Positions 10,601-23,319 of a DNA stretch of 64,000 nt are shown here, piece by piece. The DNA is from Strigops habroptila. Its lineage: Eukaryota > Chordata > Aves > Psittaciformes > Psittacidae. The DNA is taken from positions 34,132,812 through 34,196,811 of the forward strand of contig NC_044277.2 in assembly GCF_004027225.2 (NCBI RefSeq), in the 5' to 3' direction. How positions within the stretch are numbered: the stretch's first letter is position 1; every line of letters begins with the position of its first letter. The notes below the pieces were generated by a model, which saw only the letters and a list, made by a program, of their open reading frames with translations, ran no database searches and had not been told where the DNA came from. The translations under genes were made by a program, and so were the position numbers.

Positions 10601-13600
10601 ATTTGAAAGAGATTCTTTGAAGGACATCTTTAAGATGTCTGTTGTGACAGACGTGGCCAAAACCAGGGAGAAGACTATCCCAAGTGAATATTTTTTTGAG
10701 TAATAGTTGTCCTACATCTCCCTGTGACGAAGTCAAATAGCAGAACACATTGCCCAAGACATTGCGCACTCTCCCTCTTCTTGGGTTTCCAAGATCCAAC
10801 TGAGTAAAGCCCTGAGCAACTGGATCTTATCTCACAGTTGAGCCTAGTTTGAGTAGGACCTAGGGCCTCCCGAGTTCCCTTCACACATGAATTTTCCAGT
10901 GATCATTCTGTGAGTATATGAAATGTTTAATGTGCTTGTGAGAACCCTGGTTGAGAGCATCTTTTCTTTACAGGAAAGGGTGACTTTCCTTATTCTTGAC
11001 AGAGGGATAAAAAATTTACTTGAATACAGATTATTTATGGAAGAACACAGTGCTAATCATACGATTGTGTTCTGTGGGAGCAAGAAGTGGCTCGATTAAA
11101 TTGGGAACTAAACCAAAATTAAATTTGAGGTTAGAGAATGGCTGTTTTTTTCCCTGCACTACACAGTCAGCTCTCACACTATCTCTGCACATTGTGGTGT
11201 CCCTCATAACAAAGCTCCATGGAGCACAATTTGCTGCGGCATAACAAATAGACATCCCAAACTGCAAAATTCTGCAATAGTTATGATTGGGACTGACGAC
11301 AAGAAAGGGATTCAGACCTACCTCTTCTCCTCTCAAGAGCATGGTAACTGAAGAACATGACAGCTTTTCCATTAAAAGCAGCAGTATCCTGAGGACATAG
11401 ATCCTGCTGTCTCTGAAACTTTTACACGGAGACTGCCAAAATATTTTGGAGCGAGCACACCAAGAACCGAGAGCAGACCCCTCACTAGCCAAGAGCTAGT
11501 CTCACTATGTGTATGTTACAGAGACACAAAAGATGCCCAGATAGAGATGGAAAACATGGCAACATTTCTAGGTTTTTGCAGAAGCAATGCACTCAGTATT
11601 CATAAATTGCAGATGTAGCAATTCTTTACATTTGATCTTACTGCCAATAAAGAAGATGCTTGGGAGGGACCCATTATCCAAACAGATTTGCTCCTGAGAT
11701 TTGTTAATCTTTAGCAAGAGGACTGGCAAAATCATTACTAGCAAAATAGAGCTGGAGACATGAGAGAGGACAGCTTTACACTTCATCATCATTGCCACAA
11801 GCTAGTAATTTCTCTCCGAAAACCCAGTTTAACAGTTTTGATTCAAGAAAAATGAATGCTCATAGCAGGGAAAGTAAAAATGAACCATGGAAAGTCTTTC
11901 TGGTTAAGCTGGAAAGGCTGCAGCTGAGATATTTCCCACTTAACCTTCATTTAGGAAAAGGTTAAAAAAGGCTAATGTGTTTAAGCAGGGCACAGGACAG
12001 AACAGAACAGAACTTCCTATGAAAAAGATTAAGTTCGCATTCTTTCGGCTTTCATTAAAACTATTCCACATCACTCCACACTTATTTAAAGCAGTTTCCT
12101 GACAGCATTGAACACAAGATCTTAAAGTAGGCAAATCAAAAGATAAAGGTGTAAATGGAAAACAGTTCGTGCACTGTATACAAAATGAGGAAAAACATGA
12201 AGGACGCATAAGAAACAGCAAAAGAGAAATAATACCTTTAGCCTTTGCAAATTATATAATACGTGGTACCTGAGGTAATCTCCTATCCCATGTACTTCCA
12301 TGTACATGTACTTTAAGCTGAACAGTTCCCAGGGCATATATGGCTTTACCAAAGTAGATTTTCATTTTACATGAGGCTTCTAAGGAAGAAAAGAATTTAA
12401 TCCAGAAAAGTAAGCTGAAAATTAAGGTCTCCTGGTATGTTATTTCCAAACTACTAAGGAAACATATTAGCTCCTCTTTGACATTATCACTTCCCCATGT
12501 CCATTACAGCAACTAGAGGTATCTGACAATAGAATATGGTACATGGTAAATATCTTAGAAATGTTTGATGGTGCAATATCGCTCTCAGAATTTCTCCTAG
12601 AAGGAAAGTATACATTTGAGCACACTAATATGTGGATGGATCGATACATATGTGTAAGAAGCACACTGAAATGCCACTGAGACTGTGAGAAAGTGCATTT
12701 TCTTTTCATCCTCCACTTGCCAAATCTGGTCTACGTTCCTTTGGGAGATATATCAGCTATGATTCAGACTCCTACTCTGTTTTAGAAGTTGTCTATTCAC
12801 TTAGACTCATTTGCGATGCCTGTGTCTATAGTGTCAGCATGGCAGTTTATTGGCCACCTGAATTTTCATCTTCCATTGTTCAGTCACGTTGTTCCTATTA
12901 AGTGTGGATGTCAATGATTCATGATGAAGTGAGACAAAGAGCTTCTTCAAACAACGAGAGTGACCCCCACAGAACTTTGAAGACAAGGGCTGAGACATGG
13001 GCTCCTCATTTCATAGCAGATGTGACTCAACAAGGTGTCTGGAAGAGAAGGGTGAGGCATTCTGGGAGACCTGCTCTGCCCTGTGTTAGGGTCTCACCGA
13101 AACATTTTTTCTAGAGATGAGTTGTTTGGCAGTAAGGTATGGTTTAAAAAGCTCCAGACCCATAATTACATGCATAGTGAGATCAATCCCAAACTGAATC
13201 CAGCATATTCTTCAACTGAAAGCAGGGAAGAGTGGCAGTTCTGGCAACTATAGGTGGTTGGAGACTAAAAAAACAGTGAGTAGTTCAAATAACTACCAAA
13301 TTCAACACACTGGCACTCCACTCTCTTTTCCACTGTTGTAGTAGCAGTAGTGTCACAGTTCAGGCTTCAGTATTGGTCTGTATTAATGCAGCAAATGTAG
13401 AATGGCTGAATTGCTGTTGCTCATTATCTGAACTGTCTCTGACTGAAGGGCAAATATTATTGTGGCAAATTAAAATTTGCTCTGCAGTGGACTTTGCACT
13501 GGAGCTCCTGCAGTGTGTGCATGCACTCCATTAGTAATCTCCAGCAGAGGAGTGAAGCAGACAGGTCAGAGCAGTAGCATCACTCATCCCAATTAGAGTT

Positions 13601-16600
13601 GCTGATGCTTGTTCCTCAGTAAACAGCCTATAGTATGTAGAAAACAGCTTTATTGAAAGCAACTCTGAACCAGCACCCAAAGGGAGAACCTACAGAATGT
13701 CAGCAGTGTGGTAGGTATACTCCTGAGTATGATTGCAGAACTCACTCAGCACAGGAATACATTCAAGCTTCTTGGCACATGATTCTCTGCAATAATCCTG
13801 TGTGTTTCTGACAACAACAAAGGATTCTTACATGGCACACAAAAGGAGGAACACACAAAATACACGATATTCCCACACTACCCATTCTGTACAGCTGCCG
13901 GGAAAAGCAGTGAATTTTCCAGGCTTAAATACAAGGCAGACAGGGTTCCTCAAAATGGACAATGTCAAGATATGGCTCACAATGTCACTGTCCAAGACAG
14001 CATGGACTTCAGTTCTGTCTATCCATGCCCTTCTTTTACCTGGCTTTTGCAGACCATGCTGGCAACTATTCTCCACTCTAAAGGATTCACAGGATTTGAT
14101 AGAATTCTTTTTTATGTTAAAGCTAGCTATGGCACTTAAGACTAAAAACAAGTATCTGTAACACAGACCTATTTCTTGAGATATGGTTATACTGCATCTC
14201 AAACCCTTCACAAGTTGCTGAGGTGCAAAAAGGTGCATAATCTGTGAAGAGAAAGTTTTCAGAGCAATTTAGTGAAAGGGAAAATTGGATATTAGCTGCA
14301 TAGGATGAAAAGCCCTAAAAAAGGGACAGACCTGTTTCAACGTCTTTTTGTGGCTGCACATCTTCCTATGTTGAGCTATCTATTACTTTCTTGAGGAGCC
14401 TGGTGATCCCTGACTGTGCATACCTCAAAGTCTCTTCATTTTACCCTTCTGCACATCAGAAAATCCAAGCTTTAGAGGAATTCTCCATACCCAGCATAAG
14501 GAAACAAAAAAACCTAACTCATTGACCTTTTGCACTTAGGAATTGAGTTGCAGAGCAGTAGAGCACAGGAAGCTTTCCTCTGTGAGCCTATATACCAGAA
14601 ATGGACTGAAGTTTACAGTGAGATAAGAAATGCCAACCTTCTACTGATATAGAGATAAAAGAAACTATTGGAATGCGTGGCAGATAAACTTGTGTTATCT
14701 TCAGAATATTTTTATTGGTCTAACTACGGTAATGCTCCCTAAATCCTACACAATGTTGGCCACGCAGATAGTGTTACAGTCTCAGTCCATAAATTGGCTT
14801 TAGATGTAAAATAGATAACAACAAGGTAAATTCACATGTGCTTTACTAGAGATACATTCAGGAATTCAGGTATTACAGCTATTCTCCTCAATAAAATAGC
14901 AGGGAATGACACTAAGGGAAACTTTGCTAGAAGTTACTACAAAGGTTGGCTGAATGCATGCTTCTTTATTGAAGCTAAGCTACCAAAGCCCAAGTATTAT
15001 TCTAAAACCTCCTATTGGCATTTTTTCAGTCCTTGGAAAAGGTGATAGCTAAAAGGTATCACTGTGCTGAGTATTTACAGCATATTCAGTTTACTGTTGC
15101 ATTACCATTCTCTAATTTGTGACTGGCATGCCCTGAGGCAGTCAAGTCAATGGGAGATAATCCTTAAAAGATTTAGCATGGCTAAATCCAGTACTATGGC
15201 TACTGAATCTTTTACAATTCTGTCTTCCATTCTTTGTGCAATATCATACCCCTGTAAGGTCATCCATTATTCTGCACTACACCTTCAGTGCTTGCAGGTA
15301 GCAACAATGTCTCTGATCCTAAGTTTTATTTGACCCACAGGCCTTTGAGACATTCTTTCGAGAAACACAGTGGGTGATTTTAAAAACATTTTCCTGTAAC
15401 TTAAATTATACAAGTTAAGAAAAGAAAATTATATAAGTTAATAAGAAAAGGCTATGCATTTTTCTGGTCAGCATAACCCAGCACTGTAACAGATGACACT
15501 TTGGAGTGCAGTGTTCCATTTCCACAGTCCATTTGTGTAATTGTACCACAATTACATTTAATCTAAAAGGAGCATCCTAGTCTATTCAAGTGAATTGCAG
15601 CTTCTGCTGCTCAAAGGAAAGACCTGCTTCATGCTTTCTCCTGTGGAAAGTATAGGAGACATGTTTAGGAGCAGTGTAGGAATTACATCCCAGCTGTTCA
15701 AATACAGACAGCGTTTATCCGTTGCACTGCTGATCTGTGGGCCAAGCAAGAAACTCAAGATGATATCAAGTCCCTCCATCTTAAGCTCCTTAGCAATCCT
15801 TGTAAAGCAAGTGGGTAAGCTCCATCCCTACATGTGCAACTGAAAGACGCAGATGTCTTTGAAGATTTCCTCTTGGAAATCCTGCCTCCATGACTGCAAC
15901 ACCTGAAGGTTTTCAGAGGGACTCCCTTCATCGATCAGAGAGAGAACATGCCTTTAGGAAGCTGCTCTATAAGTATTTAAGACCCAAGGACACCTCAAGT
16001 GCCTTGGCTCTGCAGACTGGATCCCATTCTCAGAATCTCATTCACCTTTAAGGCAGCAGCTCAGCGAGCACTTGTGTTTCTTCCTCTTTTCTCCCCGCAC
16101 TTGTCTCCAAAGCCTATTTGTTGATTTAAAAAGTCAGAAACAGCAAGCAGCGCCCTTGCATATTCTGAATGACACTGTAGCAATCCTTTCCATTAGAAGC
16201 AGATAGGCTTTCATTGAAAGGGCACATCTGGCCTTCTGCTCATGGTGACACTGGCATGTTATCACGTTTGTTATCATGCCTCCTGTAGATGCACACAGTG
16301 CCCCGGTTCACAGGGTGAGGTGTCACCAGGTAGCTGAATGATCTTACAGCTCGCATTCCCCTAAAAGGGTTGCCACATTTCTCCCTCTCACCCCAAGCCA
16401 CCAGCTCCAACTGCTTCCCTTGCACCATGTGGACCCTCTGTCCACTTGCTGAGCTGAACCACCTCACTCAGCAGACAGCCAATGCAGCCTCCCGCTGCTC
16501 TGGTGGGCTCATTCATCGTGTCAGGTCAGCCAAGAGCCAAACCTGGCATGGCGGAGGAGATGGGAACACACTGCTGGAGGCAGAGCGTGGGAGGATCAAG

Positions 16601-18387
16601 GATAGGCTTCTCCAGGACAGCAAGCCATTCCACTGGCTGAAAGGAGTCAAGGACCCTCACCCTCCGTTGCAATAAGACCTCTTTAACAAAATGGGAGTTA
16701 TCAGAATTTTTGGGAGGAGCTTATTATGGTAAACCTTGTTTAGGAAAAAAGTGTCATTGGGGTTTTTTTTCAACTGCCAGGATGACATAGGTACACAAAT
16801 CCACCTTATTCACAAAGTCTGCATGCATTTACATAGTGAGATTTGGGATTTCCGTTAGTTGCCTTCACATTTCTGGAGCTGTGTGAAGCTCCTCAGCTTC
16901 CTCAGCAACCAGAAGGATTAGATTTAAAAAAAACCAAAAACCACAGAAAGGAGAGATCTGAACTTCTCACGTTATATCTTGACTCTAACACTTGGAGCTT
17001 TACAAAGGAGGCTAGATATCATGAGACTACTGATAAAAGTCAGGAGAGTTGGCAGTTCTACAGACATTTATGGGCTTGGTAACGCATTTTTCTGTTTTTA
17101 AGTGAAAACAGACAAAACAGTGCACATGCTAGAATAATGAACATCTTGGCACATTGCAATTACAATACTGGAACAGACCACTGTTCTGTTTTTATGCATG
17201 CTTTTGAGAAAAACAATCTCTATGTTCAGCTCCCTGTTACATTTATTCTCCAGAACTCTAGTGCCAAAAGCTTCCCCATCTTCTCTGTGGGCTTTCCAAA
17301 CAGCATTCACCTCCTGTGAAGCACCACAAAAATACAGCTGCTGTGGAGCAGCTCCTCTCCTTACCAAGATGGGTTAGAGTTACACCATTGAGAAATGGCA
17401 ACATGCAGTGTCATAATTACACACAGACAGCATCAGGAGAGGTTTTTTTTTTTTTAATAAGATAAAATTATTGACTTTCAGTATTTTGCTTCCATTTAGA
17501 AACTCCGTGAAATATTCTGGAGATTATGTAGTACTGATCTACAAAACAGTCTAGATTTCCATAGCATGGACCACATATAGAAATCTTCCAGAACTTAATG
17601 GTGGTATCATCACACTAGTCTGTGGTAAAATTGGTGAATAGGAATATTTTTGTTTGGAGTTCCAGCAATATTACCAACTTTGCAGGGAGCTATAAAAATT
17701 ACAGTGTAGAATTACAGTCAATTGTAAGTTAATTTTTGCTATAAAATATATTGAAACAAAATTTTAAGAAAGTCATGATAAAATCTTGGGTGAAAAGGTC
17801 AATTACTACAGAAATCCTTCTCTGTAACCAAATCGCCAGTGATGGTTAAGGCTGGGAAGGCTCAGAGCTCCAGGATTAATAGAGCACACACAGTAACAAA
17901 GGCTTACCAAACCTTTTAAGCAGGCTCTGCAAGTGGGAACTAAAGTTCTGGGAAATCACTGATAACAGATCTGCTGTGTGCAGTGCATAAACCAGAAGAT
18001 GAAACAAGTATTAGTTTTCTCAGAAAATAAAAGCCTTAAGACTCCAAAAATTAAAATGGAATTACTCTTACCAGTTAAGAACTTTTGAGCATGAACAAGC
18101 AATACTAAAGCAAAGATCTTGCTGGGGCTCTCAAAAGGAGTCTGCTAGCATAACTGAGATATGCTAAGATAATTCAGCTAAAAAAGTGTCTGGCAACTCA
18201 TATATTACTGTGTTGCATTTTGAGGTGACACCGCTGAAGGCTTTGAGTCTTTCTCTTTAGTGTCCTCTACAACCACACAGCAGTGTTGAACGTGCCCTGC
18301 TTGGTAAGAACAGTAGAGTTACTGTGCTCTGATCATATGGAAAAGGTGAATCAGTGTTGGAGCAAAAAAGTGGAAGACAAAAAAATA

Positions 18388-18408
18388 AAAGAGGGGGGTG
18401 GGGGGGAA
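18388..18408 (+). repeat. G-rich tract
   Basis: A stretch of almost pure G broken by a single T and flanked by A-rich sequence (AAAATAAAAGAGG upstream). It may form a G-quadruplex-like structure on the plus strand. No gene context is visible. Confidence 0.6.
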
Positions 18409-21079
18409 TATTATGTGCTGGTCCAGCTGGGAAGGCAGAGAGATGATTTAGGATTTGCTGCAGAGAAAAGCAGGCAGACTTGCTGCCACTACTAGGCACA
18501 GCAAAGGGGATCGTATCACCTCCCTGCTCCCTTCTCCTGCTGCTTTGCACACGTGTAGCTGCACAGGGACAAGGTCTACTGGTAACTGCAGTGCAGGGAC
18601 AGCCACAACTCAATGGACTATTCACTATGTACATACAATCCCCTTTCTTCATCTGTAGCCCTCTTAGAGCAGCTCTACCTGTGATGAAGGTGTTAGGAAA
18701 CTCTAGTATGAGAAAGACAACCACTGGGTAACACGTGTGTCACGTAGCTCTCTTGTGAGCTGTCCAATTCAGTGCCTTCTAATTTAATATCCTCAAAATC
18801 TCCGAAGACAGCAGTTAAAATTTAAACAGGCATTCTGAAAACACACTCTTGATCCCATTATCAGTGTCATGGATGGGATTACAATGAGGGTGGTAATGGT
18901 GGAAATGTTTTAGGAGAGATCTAGTATCAACAGCAGGAGTGGCCACTAATTGGATTCTTTCTGTGTCACTGCAGAGTTGTCACGGGACCCTCGTTCTCTG
19001 TTGAACACTGCAGCTCTTAAGGCACTCAGAAAGGAGCTTTCTCAATTGTTATCACATCGGTCTGCCTTCCCACTCAAGCACAAATCCCCCAAAGTGCTTT
19101 CTAAATCTAAGGGAATCATGGAACCCATGACTCCCATGACATCAGTGACAAGTGTCCAGACTCACCCAAGTCCTCTTGTTACACAAGGCTCAAACTCCTG
19201 ATCCTGCATGAACAAACATATTAAATCAAGTGCAGTATGTAAGTTAAACAAAGCTAGATAATAAACTGCAAACTGTCAAAATAGTCTGCAATGAAGTGGT
19301 CTAGTCAGAACAGAATTTGCAGATCTTTCAAAATACTTTTTTCCATAGCTGCGTAACTTCCACTGAGTGTGGGTTTTATAATGGCTTACACATTTGGAAA
19401 CACTGTCCCCAGCATCACAACATTTTTAATACTGTTTTTATCAGTTCCTGACTGGAATGAGAGCTGTTACAATAATTTTCACACTGATTCTTGCCATCTC
19501 TAGGATACTTCTGGATTCCTACATGCTTTTTTTTTTCCCTAATGACCTCTCATTTAGCCTACTTTTTGAAGATGTATTTACATGTCGTTTGGAAACTCAC
19601 CAAGGAAGGTTTTTTCAAGGCAAAATTACACCAATCATAATTAATTTTTTTCCCCTCTGAAACAGAGACAAAAATCAATGAAAGGCCGAGGACACATGCC
19701 AAGCGGCAGAAATTGAAGTTGTATATTATGATGGAACAAGCTCACCCACCTCGATTATAAAGTGCTAAGAAGAGGAAGCCCCTGACAAGCAATAAACTGA
19801 CACATAATTAAGTCAATTCAGGGCAGAACACATTCTGGCTGGAAAACATTGTCTTGGGCTCTACCTCACTGCTCAAAGCAGAAGGGAAAAAAAAAGGTGA
19901 CACTTTGAAAACAACTCTGTGGAGACAACTAGTATCCCACCTAGTCTTCACTAGCTGGGGTAAAAAGAAACCCACCAGCTTTCGTGCAGTGCAGATTCCC
20001 TCACATCGCAAACACGTTGATAGTACAGACATGCCTGGTATGTTCAGCATTCCATATCAAGCAAAGATGAATTAGCCGCAACAAAAATGTGTTGCAGCTT
20101 TCATGCAGCAGTTTATGGATCTTTTTGTACCTCTGGAATTTTTTACCTTAAGCAGATCTACTGAGGTTGTACTGGTCTCAGATCTTTGTCTCAGATTATT
20201 TTTATCTCACTGTGAGGAACATCTTTGTGAGTTCTGAACACTTTTACAGCTGCTAGGATGCTAATGGGAACTTCATGTGTGTACCCAGTACAAGTGCTCT
20301 CAGGGAAAAAAAAAGCCAGTGTCAAAGGAAGGTATGTAGAAGTCACCATAAATATGTCTTTGAATGTTTACCATCTGGAACAGTAGATTACATTTTGACA
20401 AGAAGCTGGACTGCCCCTTGGGCATTGTCTTTTAAACAGCCCCATCATTATAAAGGAAGGAAAAACATGATTTGCTGTTCCTAGTTTCTCATCAAGATTT
20501 TCTGGCAGTGCTGGAGAAACTCGTTTTTTCCCTAGTAAAACAATAACAAGCTGAGCATGTGTAGTTAGCTATGCACTTTCTTGAAAAATACATTTTCTTA
20601 TAGATCAGTTGATGTGTGATCTGATGATACCCACCAAGAGGGATGTGTCTCAGGCTGTCACAGCAGCAGGCTGTGCAGCTCACAGTGCTGCACCTTCACT
20701 TTGCTGGAAGACTAAACCCCTGTGCATGGAAACTGGTTGGGCTTCTCACAGGACACACTGGGAAGAGTGAAGAGGAGAAATCCAATATACAAGGCTTTAA
20801 TGTAGAGTCATAATGAGGGTTTCCTTTGGTTTTGTTTTTCATTTCAAGCTTGTAAAACTTTCCATCACTTTTTACAATGAGAAAGAGTGGACTGAGAGAA
20901 AAATCAAAACAGTCAAATGTACTCACATACTTCTAGTCTGGTCATGCAGTTATAGTAGGGATTTAGCTATTTCTCTGTTTCCAATTGCTGTGGGTCCCTT
21001 CTGAGGACACATTCCTACTCAGCGGTGTGTTTGAAAATACAGGCTGAGAACAACCTGTAAAGGGGCCAAATAGCCTGCT

Positions 21080-21100
21080 AAAAAAAAAAAAAAAAAAAAA
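21080..21100 (+). repeat. poly-A tract (A21) with A/C-rich tail
   Basis: 21 uninterrupted A followed by a short ACC-rich stretch. I found no retroposed body upstream. Confidence 0.85.
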
Positions 21101-22017
21101 CCCACCAAAAAAACCCCCCAAAAGTTAAAAAAGTTGGTTTGAGGCAAAAATATATGTGCAACCTGAAACATGAGTTTACGGGCATCATTACACAGTTGAA
21201 TGCCAAAATAACAAAGCACCACCTATAAATCCCCTTGCTCAGCCTACTAAACAGATCTTATTTCAGAACACACTATAGACAGTATTATTTATAGAATATC
21301 TCACCTGTAAATGGTGAGGACAGTGTTAGATTTCTTTCACAAGTAGGAGGCCAATAATTCATAAACACCACAGGTATGTGAGAGTTAGTGTGAAGATCTG
21401 TTATAGTGCGAAAGAAACAAATCATTCTGTTACTCTGCACAGGAAGACAGTATATATATACACAATATATCTTCTATTAAAAAAAGGGGGGGGGGGAGAG
21501 AATAACCCGTCCTCTAGTTTCTCCATCTAGATCACTTAGAGTAAAACAATCAGAACATCTTAATTCTCTGATAAGCTAACATACTGTAATTACTGATAAC
21601 ATTTCTGACTTCATATAGTTAATTTGCTGGGCTTCCCACGGTCAATGAATCAGTTCCCATCAATGAACTGAATATCAGAATTAAATTAAAATGATAACAG
21701 AGTACTTCCATAACTAATTTCTAATTACATTTCTGCTCTTCTTCCTTTCTAAACATAAATTTTTGCTTACTTTAATTAACACTTTAGATCACTAGTTTAG
21801 CATCTACAAATATAGCGAGACTTTAATGATCCATTATAGTGATGCTACTTAGTTTTCAATGACTTGTAAAACTTTCACAAACAGATCTGCAAATGAATTA
21901 CATCCATCTGCTCTGCTGCAGCTGCAAGAGCAGCACTACATTGTACCCTGCCTTTCCCTACTCTTCTGGTTTTCTCTTTAAGCCCATGTGTAAGCCAAAC
22001 CATCTCGATACCGATCA

Positions 22018-22143
22018 TCAGAAGCCCAGCCAGGTCTCTATAAAGGAGTCTTCAAACTTTACAGACATCTCAAACGCACTTTCAAAAACACTCCGGCTTG
22101 CCTCCCAGCTGAGCCCCAGACAGGCTGCACACTGCTCAAGCAT
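22018..22143 (-). CDS. 41-codon small ORF downstream of CpG island A (hypothetical)
   Basis: This is an ATG-initiated open frame of 41 codons. Its ATG lies about 60 bases downstream of the start predicted from the TATA-like element and is the first one I noticed there. The predicted product is acidic with a few Cys near the N-terminus (MLEQCAACLGLSWEAS...) and matches nothing I recognise. Frames of this size are common by chance. It could equally be an upstream ORF, part of a 5' UTR, or meaningless. It is listed because of its position, not because of coding evidence. Confidence 0.12.
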   Translation of the reverse strand: MLEQCAACLGLSWEASRSVFESAFEMSVKFEDSFIETWLGF

Positions 22144-22420
22144 CCTCTTCTAACCCTAGGAAATACTCCGCCGCGATCCCTTCCCGTGCCCGGCCACGCA
22201 GTTTCCACGGATTTACGGAAATACGGGGGGTATTTATATTATACCCGCTGAGACAGCGGACAGCAGCCTCCGGCTGCAGCCCCCCGGCCCGGCTCTCGGC
22301 GGTCCCGGCCCGGCCCGTGTGTGCGGGAAGCGGAGCAGCGCCGGCCGGGGAAGGGGAAAAGGAGGGAGGAGTAGAGCAGGCACCCGCAGCGCTGGGATAC
22401 ACCGCTCCAGAGGAGATTTT
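22130..22420. promoter_or_regulatory. CpG island A, candidate promoter
   Basis: GC content and CpG frequency rise sharply here against an AT-rich background, with many CG dinucleotides in the CCGCCGCG, CCCGGCC and CCGGCCGGGG segments. In vertebrates such islands usually mark promoters of housekeeping or developmental genes. Inside it sits a small AT island at 22231-22246. Read on the minus strand it gives TATAAATA (22231-22238), a canonical TATA box sequence, which would place a minus-strand start near 22200-22210. GGGTAT at 22228-22233 and ATACCC at 22241-22246 form an inverted repeat around it. Whether transcription goes left, right or both ways cannot be decided from sequence alone. Confidence 0.6.
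22231..22238 (-). promoter_or_regulatory. TATA-box-like element
   Basis: The minus-strand sequence TATAAATA lies in the middle of a GC-rich island with GC-dense DNA upstream of it (22250-22400). This is the arrangement expected of a core promoter. The initiator is not identifiable with confidence. Confidence 0.35.
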
Positions 22421-23319
22421 CCAATCTACACCTTCAAAAGCGTGACCTTAGACGCGTTAAGAGTGTTAGCCCTATGAAGACAGCCAAGCATCAGGCTGTG
22501 CTCGCTGTTATCTGTCAGCTGTACCATAGCAGCATTGATAAGGCAGCAGCAACTGGCTTTGAGAAGTGTGCTGTGCTAGGATTCCTCTGAAAATCGTGAA
22601 GGAAAAGCGGGGGGGGGGGGGGGGAGAGAAAGAAAAATGAAAGGGGGGGAAAAAAAAAAAAAGAGGCATGAGGTGCCTTTTACTTTACCTGAACAAAGTG
22701 TGGGGTTTTATTTTTCCCTCTGAGCTGCTGAAAATGATTGCTCCCTCTTCTCCCCCAAGCTAGGTAGTTCTTCTTTAGCTCGCAGCTCACACTTGGGGAA
22801 GACCACACAGCTCCAGCAAGGCTGCCTCTCTCCCCTAATCCCCACTCGAGTGTGATGACACACACTAACCCCAACCATCTGTTGAAACACGTCCTCAAGC
22901 ACTCGGCACAGTGGTGTGTCAAGGCGGGCTGCCCAATCCAATCGCTGGGGCTGGGTGGCTCTTAAGGAGCTGGAGGCAGAGACAAGGGCAGAAACTATAG
23001 GGCTGAGAACTCTTTAGCAAAGTAACCTGAGATTTTGAGAAAGGGCTGCTATTGAAAAAAAGAGCAGAAGGGGGAGGTACTAGCGGGAAGGTAGAAGGAG
23101 TGGATTAGTCTGGTGGCCAGTTGTGTTACTTCTCACAACTCCTTGTATTCCCAAGGGACCACTGAGACCCCCTCACAGTGGGATGCACAGAAGCACAAGA
23201 GCAACACTAAAATCTCTTTTTTTATGGCGGGTCTATTGAGGGCAATCTCCTCTGAGAGACGCTTTCCTGAAAGAGATAAAAGATGCGGTTGGAAATCCTG
23301 ATAAAGTGCTAATCTGGGA
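22421..23319. other. Spacer between the CpG islands
   Basis: DNA of intermediate base composition containing the G16/A13 tract. Short overlapping minus-strand frames at 22680-22941 show no family signature. I see no clear exon. Confidence 0.5.
22609..22662 (+). repeat. G16 homopolymer followed by A/G-rich tract and A13
   Basis: A run of 16 G at 22609-22624 is followed by GAGA-type sequence, a G7 run and 13 A at 22650-22662. It lies between the two CpG islands. Long G runs are error-prone in assemblies, so the exact length is uncertain. Confidence 0.85.

Larger units (their letters stand above)
6693..22129. other. 15 kb repeat-poor non-coding DNA
   Basis: I recognise no gene and no further transposon in this stretch. 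It contains simple-sequence tracts: a G/T-rich run at about 7626-7699, poly-A runs near 7959-7971 and 21080-21100, and a mixed A/G run near 21480-21499. The longest open frame is a 153-codon minus-strand frame at 11031-11492 that begins at TTG and matches no family I know. Others of 60-155 codons occur on both strands, often overlapping each other. The stretch could be intron or intergenic spacer. Conserved non-coding elements cannot be judged from a single sequence. Confidence 0.55.
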
